Below are positions 1-6,732 of a stretch of DNA of 14,798 bases, piece by piece. Position 1 is the first letter of the stretch. Every line of letters begins with the position of its first letter. Made by a program: the position numbers and the translations under genes. This DNA comes from Gammaproteobacteria bacterium (GTDB taxonomy: Bacteria > Pseudomonadota > Gammaproteobacteria > UBA6429 > Thiohalophilaceae), in NCBI GenBank assembly GCA_013152045.1, contig JAADGZ010000061.1:1-14798 (forward strand), given 5' to 3'. A model generated the notes under the pieces. That model saw nothing but the letters and a program-made list of their open reading frames with translations, did not search any database and was not told the origin of the DNA.

Positions 1-365
1 TGCTGCATCTCGCCATCCGGGTATAGCTCCAATAATAATGATGCCGTCTCATCAGGCGCAGTGTCAGACTGCCATTCGATACCCTTGCAGGAAAGCTTGA
101 CCGAAATGGCAGCAACATGCTGTTGTGACTGTCCACACAGTTTGCTGAACATATCAATGAGCAAATTCAGTTTATTCTCAATGCGTTGCAATTCAGGGGA
201 AGAATGGTGCGTCTCATGCGCAGCAGATTGCTGCTCACTGAGCGTTTCGAGTAAGGCAAAGGTCAGCAGATTATTTCGCCGCAGGGCGGCAACCGAAGTC
301 GATTCAGGCAACACCAGCCACTTTAGCGCCAGTGCTGTTTTGATCGATAATACATCGTCCTGCAT
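1..365 (-). CDS. PilZ-like protein, N-terminal part (gene runs off the left edge)
   Basis: The reading frame starts at ATG 365-363 and stays open for 121 codons to the window edge, so the C-terminus is missing. The start is preceded by GGGG with 5-base spacing. The visible protein begins MQDDVLSIKTALALKWLVLP. A leucine-rich amphipathic stretch follows (residues about 57-80, including RIENKLNLLIDMFSKL, heptad-like spacing), then a beta-rich segment with VKLSCKGIEW (about 89-98). A helix followed by an 'xLSxxGIxW' strand resembles the flagellar-cluster PilZ proteins that carry an N-terminal helical oligomerisation region, such as the tetrameric Xanthomonas type. The arginine motif that binds cyclic di-GMP in canonical PilZ proteins is not seen in the visible part. 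The link to motility control through cyclic di-GMP is inferred from family resemblance and from its place beyond fliS/fliT. It could be an unrelated flagellar accessory protein. Confidence 0.6.
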   Translation of the reverse strand, partial: MQDDVLSIKTALALKWLVLPESTSVAALRRNNLLTFALLETLSEQQSAAHETHHSSPELQRIENKLNLLIDMFSKLCGQSQQHVAAISVKLSCKGIEWQSDTAPDETASLLLELYPDGEMQ

Positions 366-376
366 ACTTACCCCTT

Positions 377-403
377 ATTATATGGCTTGCCAAGCATATA
401 CAA
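377..403 (-). promoter_or_regulatory. Candidate sigma-70 promoter with dyad for the PilZ-like gene
   Basis: On the minus strand a perfect TATAAT (382-377) lies 15 bases after TTGTAT (403-398), just upstream of the ribosome binding site. A 22-base imperfect palindrome (379-400, TATATG...CATATA arms, 8 of 11 pairs matched) fills the spacer and overlaps the -10 box. If this is the promoter, the leader would be very short (about 7 bases) and the spacer shorter than the usual 17. A promoter further upstream, with the dyad as an operator or mRNA hairpin, is equally possible. Confidence 0.3.
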
Positions 404-562
404 TACTACGAAACAACGCTAAAACAATGCGTTTTGTGGCATCTGATCAGGAGCCAGGGGGATGCTGATTATTGAAATATAGATTGCGTTTTAGAGGGGG
501 GCTAGCCAAGCTGAATAAAAAGCAGTAAGGAAGCAGCCCATTACATCAGGAGGATGTTCTTG

Positions 563-826
563 TTAACGGCGACGGCGTCCGCCCACTTTGGGAGATTCAA
601 AATTGACCTTGATGGAATGGCCTTTAAAGTCTTTGCCATTCAGGCCGGCAATGGCGGCACGCGCCTCATGGCCTTCCATCTCGATAAAACCAAAACCCTT
701 ACACTGGCCGGAAAAAACATCCGTTACAAGCTTACATGCGCGCACCGTGCCAAATTCAGCAAACAGAGTCTGAATATCATTTTCATTGGTGCTAGCGGGT
801 AAATTGCCAATAAATAGTTTTTTCAA
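563..826 (-). CDS. Small single-RRM RNA-binding protein
   Basis: This is an 87-residue protein consisting of one RNA recognition motif and a short basic tail. RNP2 is LFIGNL (residues 4-9) and RNP1 is KGFGFIEM (43-50), with aromatic residues at the usual RNA-contacting positions. The fold is expected to be beta-alpha-beta-beta-alpha-beta. The C-terminus is GGRRRR, an arginine cluster likely to add nucleic-acid affinity. The start codon is TTG (826-824). In-frame upstream there are only four sense codons before a TAA, with no ATG or GTG, and AAGGGA sits 8 bases before the TTG, so the start is firm. The family (bacterial Rbp-type RRM proteins) is known in cyanobacteria and many proteobacteria, often cold-induced, and binds single-stranded RNA. 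RNA targets here are unknown. It is separated by the csp terminator from the cold shock gene upstream and so probably has its own promoter. Confidence 0.9.
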   Translation of the reverse strand: MKKLFIGNLPASTNENDIQTLFAEFGTVRACKLVTDVFSGQCKGFGFIEMEGHEARAAIAGLNGKDFKGHSIKVNFESPKVGGRRRR

Positions 827-1016
827 TTTTGTTTCCCTTTAAATACAGAGTCTGGCGGCAATATGATTTAGATTAATTCTTAAGCGTATAGCCCATTGCA
901 AACTCAACTGTTCCTCAGACACACATGAGTCCAACAAACAAAAAGAAGTGTGATTTAAGTGCGCTGGCACGCTTGAATCCTTATAAATGGACCCGCGTGT
1001 TACAACTAAAACAGAT
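827..1016 (-). other. Upstream region of the RRM gene, no firm promoter
   Basis: These 190 bases separate the csp terminator from the RRM start. On the minus strand there is a TATAAG hexamer with a weak upstream -35 match (TAGTTG, 17-base spacer) that would give a leader of about 170 bases, and a TTGCAA further down followed 17 bases later by AATTAA. Neither is strong enough to call. Short open frames on both strands here have no recognisable content. Confidence 0.3.
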
Positions 1017-1048
1017 CTAAAAAAGAACCCCGCCGGAGCGGGGTTCTT
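1017..1048 (-). terminator. Rho-independent terminator of the cold shock gene
   Basis: A perfect 11-base stem (AAGAACCCCGC, 1023-1033, with its complement 1038-1048) encloses a CGGA loop. Read on the minus strand it ends in TTCTTTTTTAG, a good uridine tract. A second, smaller hairpin (TATCGG/CCGATA, 1051-1067) lies between the csp stop codon and this terminator. Only the minus strand has a gene running into it. Confidence 0.9.
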
Positions 1049-1076
1049 CATATCGGTTTGTCCGATAAGGTCTTGC

Positions 1077-1280
1077 TTAGGCGGGTGTAACGCTAGTCGC
1101 CTGCAAACCCTTGGGGCCGTTCTCTACCTCAAAGGTAACCGGCTGACCTTCGTTCAGAGTTTTAAAACCTGAACCCTGGATTACGCTGAAATGTACGAAT
1201 ACATCTGCACCGCCATCGTCCTGAGAAATAAATCCAAAACCTTTGGATTCGTTAAACCACTTTACAGTACCTGTAGCCAT
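1077..1280 (-). CDS. CspA-family cold shock protein
   Basis: A 67-residue protein of standard CspA length, covering one cold shock domain (OB fold). It opens [21 protein letters not shown]1 is KGFGFI (13-18) and RNP2 is VFVHF (27-31), the aromatic surface that binds single-stranded RNA or DNA. The role in this family is as an RNA chaperone that melts secondary structure and as a transcription antiterminator. The nearest Shine-Dalgarno-like bases (AGG) are 12 bases before the ATG, so initiation may depend on leader structure, as is known for cold shock mRNAs. It is monocistronic by appearance: a long non-coding leader upstream and a strong terminator downstream. Which paralogue it is (cspA, cspD, cspE and so on) cannot be told from the sequence alone, so no symbol is given. 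Confidence 0.96.
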   Translation of the reverse strand: MATGTVKWFNESKGFGFISQDDGGADVFVHFSVIQGSGFKTLNEGQPVTFEVENGPKGLQATSVTPA

Positions 1281-1446
1281 ATAACTTTTTACCTAGAATA
1301 AATTAAACAAATTAGTGTGTTGTTGCGTACAGGTAATGAAACGGGGAATTTAGGGCTTAACACGAAGGGTACAACCAAAACTGCCAATAACAATATCTGT
1401 ATCTGCATGTACTATAGGGGAATCTTTCCTCTTTTACCAGACTATA
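1281..1446 (-). promoter_or_regulatory. Candidate promoter and long 5' leader of the cold shock gene
   Basis: On the minus strand TATAGT (1446-1441) follows TTATTT with a 16-base spacer in an AT-rich tract. A start about 7 bases later would give a leader of about 154 bases, close in length to the regulatory 5' UTR of E. coli cspA. A second TATAGT (1416-1411) has no good -35. The leader length resemblance is suggestive only. I do not see a recognisable cold-box sequence. Confidence 0.35.
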
Positions 1447-1526
1447 TGTTATTAATTTTATAAAATAAGCATGAATAAGCCTAAATCAGCCAAATAATGA
1501 GTTAAAACATTCACTTATTAAATAAT

Positions 1527-1615
1527 AATGTAATTGTTCACACTCTGTTTCGGGTTTTCTGGTTCCCACGCTCCCGCGTGGGAACGAGAGAATGTAATCG
1601 TTCCGCCTCTGTTTC
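1527..1615. repeat. Pair of 25-base direct repeats flanking a REP-like hairpin
   Basis: Positions 1527-1551 and 1591-1615 are direct copies, identical at 21 of 25 bases (AATGTAAT start, CTCTGTTTC end), 64 bases apart. The 39 bases between them hold the hairpin at 1562-1585. The arrangement looks like a partial duplication around a small palindromic element. It lies in the 348-base gap between fliT and the cold shock gene; the rest of that gap is AT-rich csp leader. Confidence 0.75.
1562..1585. repeat. REP-like palindrome (GTTCCCACGC stem)
   Basis: A perfect 10-base stem (GTTCCCACGC, TCCC loop, GCGTGGGAAC). This sequence type is, to my knowledge, a common extragenic palindrome in gammaproteobacteria. 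It lies 44 bases after the fliT stop and could end the flagellar transcript by structure, but on the minus strand it is followed by CAGAAAACCC with no uridine tract, so a standard intrinsic terminator is not supported. Confidence 0.75.
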
Positions 1616-1628
1616 AGATTAAACAGGA

Positions 1629-1952
1629 TTAATTTGTCGAGATAAGCTGGTAAACTTGGGCCGCTTGACGATGCTGCTTCAAGCCGGCCATTTCTCCAGC
1701 CAGCCGCTGTTTCTCCCTTTCTCCTAGAGCCATACTTTTATTATCGATAGCCATAACCTGATTCAGAGTCGAAGCTAGTTTTTCCAGCAGCCGGTCGATA
1801 TGCGGATCAGCAAACAGCAGCGCGATTATTTTCTGGCGTTTCGCTTCCAGTCCACTAAACGAAACCCAGTCACCTTGTTTTGCCTGATCATGCATCTCAT
1901 AACTGATACGCAAAATGTTTTGTGCTTGAATTTGCGGTGATATCACAGGCAT
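1629..1952 (-). CDS. fliT: FliT-like flagellar export chaperone
   Basis: A 107-residue, almost entirely helical and charged protein of the usual FliT size. It is recognised mainly from its position straight after fliS, its size and its helical pattern (for instance the helix around residues 55-95, with DNKSMALGEREKQRLAGEM). FliT-type proteins bind the filament cap protein FliD and keep it export-competent at the flagellar type III gate; in enterics FliT also acts on FlhDC, which need not apply here. The ATG (1952-1950) lies 19 bases after the fliS stop, and the ribosome site GAGGAG begins right after that stop, so the two genes are co-transcribed and probably translationally coupled. Sequence conservation in this family is low. 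A 'flagellar protein' of unknown exact partner is the alternative. Confidence 0.65.
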   Translation of the reverse strand: MPVISPQIQAQNILRISYEMHDQAKQGDWVSFSGLEAKRQKIIALLFADPHIDRLLEKLASTLNQVMAIDNKSMALGEREKQRLAGEMAGLKQHRQAAQVYQLISTN

Positions 1953-1971
1953 TGCCGCCCCACTCCTCAGA

Positions 1972-2394
1972 TCAGTTTTCCTGAATCTGTTTTTGCTGTT
2001 CTATACGTGTGGGTACCTCATCCCAGCTGAGCTTGATCGAGCTCAACAGTGAGGCCACTTCGTCAAGAATATCGGCGTCGTCTTCAATGTTAGCTCGAGC
2101 CAGACGTCGGGTCATGTAGTCATACAAATCATCCAGATTCTGCGCAATTTCACCGCCGCTATTCAAATCCAGACTGGCACGCAAACCATCAATAATAGAA
2201 ATCGCCCAGCTAATATTACCGCCTTTGGCCGATACCTCGCCACGCGCCATATGTCCCTTGGCAGTATGGATCTTTTCCAGTGCCCCGAGCATCAGCATCT
2301 GGATCAGGCGGTGGGGACTGGCAGACTCAACACCACTGGAAACACTAACCTTATTATACTGCTGAACCGCACTATGTGGTTTTGCCATATTCAT
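1972..2394 (-). CDS. fliS: Flagellin export chaperone FliS
   Basis: A 140-residue protein with the FliS pattern: N-terminal 'AVQQYNKVSVSSGVESASPHRLIQMLMLGALEKI' region (the QY and SPHRLIxML-like motifs, residues about 9-42), then helices ending in a DDLYDYMTRRL-type segment (about 88-98). FliS binds the disordered C-terminus of flagellin in the cytoplasm, prevents premature polymerisation and delivers it to the export gate. The ATG at 2394-2392 has GAGGAG 7 bases upstream; a second ATG two codons later is possible but less well placed. It sits between fliD and fliT in the filament block, the standard arrangement. The extended charged C-terminal tail (about residues 125-140) is not part of the core bundle. 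Confidence 0.95.
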   Translation of the reverse strand: MNMAKPHSAVQQYNKVSVSSGVESASPHRLIQMLMLGALEKIHTAKGHMARGEVSAKGGNISWAISIIDGLRASLDLNSGGEIAQNLDDLYDYMTRRLARANIEDDADILDEVASLLSSIKLSWDEVPTRIEQQKQIQEN

Positions 2395-2543
2395 GACCTG
2401 ACTCCTCGTTTAATAAATCAACCCGCAGCACGCTGAGGGAAATAACTAGCAACATAATTAAAATATTACTTACGGCTCCATTGTTTGCTCAGCCACCGAT
2501 GTGAAAACAACATCGCAAAAGCCTGGATGATTTCATTTCAGTT
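2395..2543. other. fliD-fliS intergenic gap
   Basis: The 149 bases contain a small hairpin (CGATGT, 7-base loop, ACATCG, 2497-2515) without a uridine tract, and an AT-rich stretch around 2440-2470 before the fliS ribosome site. I see no promoter I would commit to. The hairpin may modulate read-through from fliD into fliS. Confidence 0.4.
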
Positions 2544-4583
2544 TCACCTCGGTTTCGCAGCACCGGGCAAAGAACCCAACTGTCGACTCAAAAAGTTACC
2601 CGTTGATCGCATTTTGCCGAGTGTTTCATCCAGTGCGGTATACTCTTTTAAATAGCGTTTTCTTGAACTCTCAAGCTTGTGAGCCAACTTGTCCCGGTCC
2701 TTTCCAATCTCACGAATACGATTGGAATAACCATCGCTGCGAACCTTGATGATGCCATCCTGTTTCAAAAACTGACCACTCAGTTGGTAAAGCTGCGCGC
2801 CTACGCCTCGGGAAAAAAAGACCTGACCCCGCTCACCGACAGCCCCGTCCTGCACCTCTATTTTCAGCCCCTCGGCACTGCCTTTACCTGTAAGGGTGCG
2901 ACCGGAACCCGTGCCTGCCACACGGTTAAAGGTACCCGCCACATCCTCACCACTGATACCGCTACTAACCTGAAAGCCCAGGCTTTGTTTCAGTCCCTTG
3001 GCAGCCTGGATAACTTCAACTGTAGAATTGCTGCCATAGCGACTGGAGACCAGCAGCAGTCGACCTTTAGAAAAATGGGCTTCTACGGAAACTTTGTTCT
3101 TTTGAAAATTACTGTCTGAATTAATCTGGGTTTGCAGTTCCTGTAGTAACTCGCTTTGCTTACCATAATCTTTTGCCGCTAAGGTGATCTTCTGACTGTC
3201 CACTCCATCGACCTTGAGACGGAAACTGTTATTACCTTCCTGCAGACGTAAGGGGAAGATATTCCCGGCCGCTCCCGCTGTGAGCGGGCGCCCACCCCAG
3301 GCTCCCTGCGAAGCCATGCGGGTAATAACTAGATCATAGGTGCCGGTTTTTGTTTTATCTCCGGCCTTAAGATAATTAATAGCAGGATCACTGCTGGAGC
3401 CGGAAATTGAAAATAATTGCACCACCTGCTGCAGATCATCGTCAATCGCTGCCTGTAGTTTTGTGCTGTTCAATGCCAGCTTGCCATCACGCTGAACATC
3501 GATACCAACACTGAAAAGAGAATCATATTTTTTATTCACGCTGCTGAAATTATCGCCCAGAGTTCGACGTATCTGGTTAACAATCCCACGAATAGAGGCA
3601 TCACCTGAAAGCGGACCGGCTTTTTTCGCTTCCGCATCATAGCCAGTCAGCTTATGCACCACGTCCAGCATTTCATTGTATTTGCCAATAAAACTTTTAA
3701 CCGAATCTGTTATCGCGCTAGTATTCATTTCCGCATGAATGCGATTATGACTACCTTCAGAACCCGGTTTGAGGCTAAGCGTAAGCCCGCCGATCACATC
3801 ATCGATATCATTGCTAGAACGGCTCACTAAAATACCGTCAACCTTCAGTTTGGCATCCCGCGGTGCCATCACCTCAGTCATGTTCAATCCCGCAGCCTGC
3901 AGGCTATCTGGTTGATAGGCAAAGACCGATAAGCCTGACATATCCTGGTCAGTGCCATCATTGTCATTTACCTTGATGCGAATACTGCTGTCATTACCCG
4001 CCACCAGTGAGGACAATACCAGCCGATAACCCTTGCCATCATTAATCACCGAGGCGCGAATACCTGCATCCGCTTTATTAATCGTTTGCTGAATTCCACG
4101 CAAACTGCCGTTCTGCTCAGTAATCTTAATGGTCTTTGCGGGGATATCCGAATTCATGACAAAACGCCTGCTTTCATTATCAAACCGACCCAGTTGAATC
4201 GTCAGACTGCCGCTTCCTAATGGAAGACGATCAGATTCCAGGGAAGCACTTGAAAGTTTATGCGCCTGGGCAAGTTGTAGAATTTCAATATCATAATCAC
4301 CCGGCTGGGCGTCTTTACCAGCCGTTGCGGCCAGCTTATCTTCGTCACTACTGGTGACTTCAAGATTGTCAAAGGTCTCTGGCTTACGCAAGGCATTAAG
4401 TGAAGACTGAACCCCGGAAACAGCCGCTTTAAACGTTCCTATTGCAGACAGCCCGGCCTGGAGTTTCGCTTCCTTGCGATCCAGGCGAAGCTTCACCGGT
4501 CCACCTTCTGCTGCCACCAACTTATCTACCAGGCCACGGACATCCAGTCCCGATCCAACACCTGCAGATGTAATGCTTGGCAT
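2544..4583 (-). CDS. fliD: Flagellar filament cap protein FliD (HAP2), large form
   Basis: A 679-residue protein, longer than the roughly 470 residues of E. coli or Pseudomonas FliD and near the Vibrio size. The N-terminus MPSITSAGVGSGLDVRGLVD is diagnostic of FliD. The N-terminal FliD domain spans about 10-110, ending in GDYDIEILQLAQAHKLSS. The C-terminal domain starts near 240. A coiled-coil C-terminus with the 'RDKLAHKLESSRKRYLKEYTALD' pattern (about 630-655) is the leg that meets the filament. Residues about 405-545 look like a second copy of a cap-domain module (see findings). FliD forms the cap under which exported flagellin folds, and often acts as an adhesin. ATG 4583-4581 has GAGG 6 bases upstream. 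A sigma-54 promoter lies in the gap upstream, so fliD-fliS-fliT can be expressed apart from fliC-flaG. Confidence 0.97.
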   Translation of the reverse strand: MPSITSAGVGSGLDVRGLVDKLVAAEGGPVKLRLDRKEAKLQAGLSAIGTFKAAVSGVQSSLNALRKPETFDNLEVTSSDEDKLAATAGKDAQPGDYDIEILQLAQAHKLSSASLESDRLPLGSGSLTIQLGRFDNESRRFVMNSDIPAKTIKITEQNGSLRGIQQTINKADAGIRASVINDGKGYRLVLSSLVAGNDSSIRIKVNDNDGTDQDMSGLSVFAYQPDSLQAAGLNMTEVMAPRDAKLKVDGILVSRSSNDIDDVIGGLTLSLKPGSEGSHNRIHAEMNTSAITDSVKSFIGKYNEMLDVVHKLTGYDAEAKKAGPLSGDASIRGIVNQIRRTLGDNFSSVNKKYDSLFSVGIDVQRDGKLALNSTKLQAAIDDDLQQVVQLFSISGSSSDPAINYLKAGDKTKTGTYDLVITRMASQGAWGGRPLTAGAAGNIFPLRLQEGNNSFRLKVDGVDSQKITLAAKDYGKQSELLQELQTQINSDSNFQKNKVSVEAHFSKGRLLLVSSRYGSNSTVEVIQAAKGLKQSLGFQVSSGISGEDVAGTFNRVAGTGSGRTLTGKGSAEGLKIEVQDGAVGERGQVFFSRGVGAQLYQLSGQFLKQDGIIKVRSDGYSNRIREIGKDRDKLAHKLESSRKRYLKEYTALDETLGKMRSTGNFLSRQLGSLPGAAKPR

Positions 4584-4649
4584 ACTGTACCTCTTGACTC
4601 ATTTAGCGCTGAATAGGATTTCTTCCCGAAATCTGCTTTACTGGTGCAA

Positions 4650-4665
4650 TGCAAGTTTAATACCA
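4650..4665 (-). promoter_or_regulatory. Sigma-54 promoter upstream of fliD
   Basis: On the minus strand TGGTATTAAACTTGCA (4665-4650) has the invariant GG-N10-GC spacing, TGG at -24 and the preferred TTGCA at -12. The expected start is near 4639, giving a leader of about 56 bases. In polar-flagellum hierarchies the flaG/fliD genes are sigma-54 (RpoN) targets activated by FleQ/FlrA-type regulators, which supports the call. The -24 box lacks the consensus CAC after TGG. Confidence 0.65.
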
Positions 4666-4681
4666 GCTCCTGACATTCCCA

Positions 4682-5077
4682 TCAGGCATTCAGTTCTATC
4701 AGAAACCCCTTTCTTGCTTCTTCATCATCATCCATCGATTCCACCAGGTGTCTCGATATAGCCAGCATCTCTTCAGATGGAATCTGGCGTATCAATTCCT
4801 TGGTTTCCGAGTCATAGACTTTCACTACGAAACGTCCTGTCTTGTCATCGACACTGAAATCCATGTCACGTTTCATGTGCTGTACGTATTCCTTCAGATG
4901 GCTTACCGCTTGTGCAAGATCTTCCTTTGAGACCTTAGTTTCACGGGTTTGCTCCTCAATGATTGCAGCGGCAACTGCTTGCCGCCCTTCGGCAACATTC
5001 CCCGTGGAACCACTGGCGGCACGACTTCCTGTCGTGCTCGCCAAGATCGCCACATTGGTTATTGAATGTGTTGCCAT
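4682..5077 (-). CDS. flaG: FlaG family flagellar protein
   Basis: A 131-residue protein from the ATG at 5077-5075, which has GAGGTGA close upstream. A GTG 33 bases earlier is in frame but lacks a ribosome site and adds nothing conserved. The N-terminal half is low-complexity and polar. The FlaG domain is the C-terminal half: a helix with a 'LAQAVSHLKEYVQHMKRDMDFSVDD' pattern, then the hallmark strand GRFVVKVYDSETKELIRQIP and the helix EEMLAISRHLVE. FlaG proteins affect filament length and sometimes flagellar number or adhesion; the mechanism is not settled. It lies 69 bases after the flagellin stop and 98 bases before fliD, the usual place between fliC and fliD in polar-flagellum clusters. 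The acidic tail (ESMDDDEEARKG) is typical. Confidence 0.93.
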   Translation of the reverse strand: MATHSITNVAILASTTGSRAASGSTGNVAEGRQAVAAAIIEEQTRETKVSKEDLAQAVSHLKEYVQHMKRDMDFSVDDKTGRFVVKVYDSETKELIRQIPSEEMLAISRHLVESMDDDEEARKGFLIELNA

Positions 5078-5105
5078 AACGTCACCTCTTACGCTGTCAG
5101 ACGCA

Positions 5106-5127
5106 ACCACTGAAATTCATCAGTAGT
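5106..5127 (-). other. Hairpin between flagellin and flaG
   Basis: The minus strand can form an 8-pair stem (ACTACTGA with TCAGTGGT, one G-U pair) around a 6-base loop, 19 bases after the flagellin stop codon. No uridine tract follows on the minus strand, so it is not a standard terminator. It could act as an mRNA 3'-end stabiliser, leaving flagellin mRNA more abundant than flaG. Confidence 0.35.
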
Positions 5128-5146
5128 TTTCGTCATTATTGCCAGC

Positions 5147-6622
5147 TTACTTTAACAGGCTCAAGACGTTTTGTGGCGCCACATTAGCCTGTGCCAACAT
5201 CGCCGTACCAGCCTGCTGCAGGATCTGGGCACGAGTCAGATTGGCCGTTTCCTTGGCAAAGTCAGCATCACGAACGCGTGAACGCGCCGCGGTCAGGTTT
5301 TCGGCATTGGTTGCCAGATTGGCAATGGTCGAGGTAAAGCGACTCTGGATAGCACCAAACTTAGCACGCTGGTTATTCACCGTTGCCAGTGCAGCATCCA
5401 CCGTTGCCAGGGCCAGATTAGCACCCTCAACGGAACTAACATCCAGATTGGCTACTGAATTTAACTTGGAGGCCTCGGTAGCCTGCTTGACGGTCATGCC
5501 GCTTGTGCCGGAGACGCTGAAGGATTTATCCGAATCAAATGTTACCTGACCGGTAATAATCGCAACCGCACCTTGCGGAGCAGTTTCGCCTTCAACCGGA
5601 GCCTCACCAATATTCTCCCCCTTGCCAGCGGGAAGAACAGCATCACCTACCGTAATAGTTCCGATGTTGTTATTGTTGGCACCTTCCGACAGGCTAATGG
5701 TATTACCCGTGCTGTTCATCAACACCACGCCAGAACCATCTTCACTAATCCGGGCAGTAACGCCAGTCTTGGAGGCTACATCGTTAATAGCCGTTACCGC
5801 ACCGGCCAGACCATCGTTACCTTCCGTGCCACTGATGGTGAAAGCGATCTGCTGAGCCTCTGGATTGTCAGACTGAATATCCAGCACATAGGCGCCAGCA
5901 GCACTGAAATTGATGGCCTGCTCAGTCTTGGCGAAAGCGCTGACTCCGGTTTGGTCACTTTTCGCATTGACCATCTCGGCAACTTTCTTGGCGCTGGTAC
6001 CACCCTCAACATTGAAATTAAGGGTTCCCAGTGAACCGCTGACCGAAAGATTTTCACCCGTAATACGCTCGCCCGAGGTGCCGGTCGAGGCCACCCCTTC
6101 GACCCGGTAGTCACCATACTGTGCGGTACGGAAGTTGCTGGTGGTTGTCTGAATGGTCTGGTTGGCATTGGCGCCGACCTGGAACACTGCCGCACCAAAG
6201 GTACCGTCAAGCAGTTTCTGGCCGTTAAACTCCGTTGCTGTCGAGATGCGATCGAGTTCCGATACCAGTTGCCCGACTTCGGCCTGTAGCGCCTGACGAT
6301 CTGACGCCGAGTTGGTGGCATTAGCCGACTGCACCGCCAGTTCACGAATACGCTGTAAAATATTACCACCCTCAGACAACGCGCCTTCTGCTGTCTGCGC
6401 CAGGGAAATACCATCATTGGCATTTCGTACCGCCTGGTTCAAACCGCGAATTTGTGAGGTGAAACGTTCAGAAATAGCCAGACCCGCAGCATCATCCTTG
6501 GCACTGTTAATCCGCAAACCGGAGGACAGGCGCTGCAAGGATACCTGTAACATATCCTGCGATTTATTCAGGTTGCGCTGAGAGTTCAGCGATAAAATAT
6601 TTGTATTAATGACTTGAGGCAT
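5147..6622 (-). CDS. fliC: Flagellin
   Basis: A 491-residue flagellin. The D0/D1 N-terminal half is highly conserved: [20 protein letters not shown], then [19 protein letters not shown] (about 32-50), [13 protein letters not shown] (89-101, the TLR5-recognised type, with the R and E residues present) and the C-terminal D1/D0 (about 395-491) with [20 protein letters not shown] and the end [24 protein letters not shown]. Residues about 165-390 are the variable surface domain, with two segments resembling the flagellin 'IN' motif (about 208-232 and 272-312). There is no cysteine and no signal peptide, as expected for type III export. ATG 6622-6620 has AGGAG 6 bases upstream. It is the only flagellin gene in the window, placed between flgL and flaG, with a candidate sigma-28 promoter about 110-140 bases upstream. 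Confidence 0.97.
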   Translation of the reverse strand: MPQVINTNILSLNSQRNLNKSQDMLQVSLQRLSSGLRINSAKDDAAGLAISERFTSQIRGLNQAVRNANDGISLAQTAEGALSEGGNILQRIRELAVQSANATNSASDRQALQAEVGQLVSELDRISTATEFNGQKLLDGTFGAAVFQVGANANQTIQTTTSNFRTAQYGDYRVEGVASTGTSGERITGENLSVSGSLGTLNFNVEGGTSAKKVAEMVNAKSDQTGVSAFAKTEQAINFSAAGAYVLDIQSDNPEAQQIAFTISGTEGNDGLAGAVTAINDVASKTGVTARISEDGSGVVLMNSTGNTISLSEGANNNNIGTITVGDAVLPAGKGENIGEAPVEGETAPQGAVAIITGQVTFDSDKSFSVSGTSGMTVKQATEASKLNSVANLDVSSVEGANLALATVDAALATVNNQRAKFGAIQSRFTSTIANLATNAENLTAARSRVRDADFAKETANLTRAQILQQAGTAMLAQANVAPQNVLSLLK

Positions 6623-6732
6623 AACGCTCTCCTCTTCTTCATCTCCAACAATGATTGCCCATTGTCTTCGATTACATGCTCTTTAGCGGATATACATCTA
6701 CAAAATGGACATATTCACCGCTCCCGAAAACA

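Noticed and set aside
61..468. Plus-strand open frame of 135 codons overlapping the PilZ-like gene
   Set aside because: It is antisense to a minus-strand frame with better start and protein character, is rich in Cys/Ser runs and has no recognisable domain.
839..1051. Minus-strand 70-codon frame between csp and the RRM gene
   Set aside because: It begins inside the csp terminator hairpin, has no ribosome site or known domain and is probably non-coding.
1527..1615. CRISPR-like repeat
   Set aside because: Only two diverged copies with a palindromic middle; no array and no cas genes.
2679..3119. Plus-strand open frame of 146 codons inside fliD
   Set aside because: Antisense to a clearly conserved protein; no ribosome site and no family resemblance.
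5078..5110. GTG start for FlaG
   Set aside because: It has no ribosome site, whereas the ATG at 5077 has GAGGTGA at a good distance.
5125..5160. TGGCA upstream of flaG as a sigma-54 -24 box
   Set aside because: Ten bases after GG comes GA instead of the invariant GC, so the -12 element is missing.
5794..6423. Long minus-strand frame inside the flagellin gene in another frame
   Set aside because: Arg/Pro/Ser-rich shadow translation of the flagellin coding sequence, which fully explains the region.
6659..6685. Second TAAA-N15 arrangement upstream of flagellin as sigma-28 promoter
   Set aside because: The -10 part, GACAATGG, matches the FliA consensus at only about three positions.
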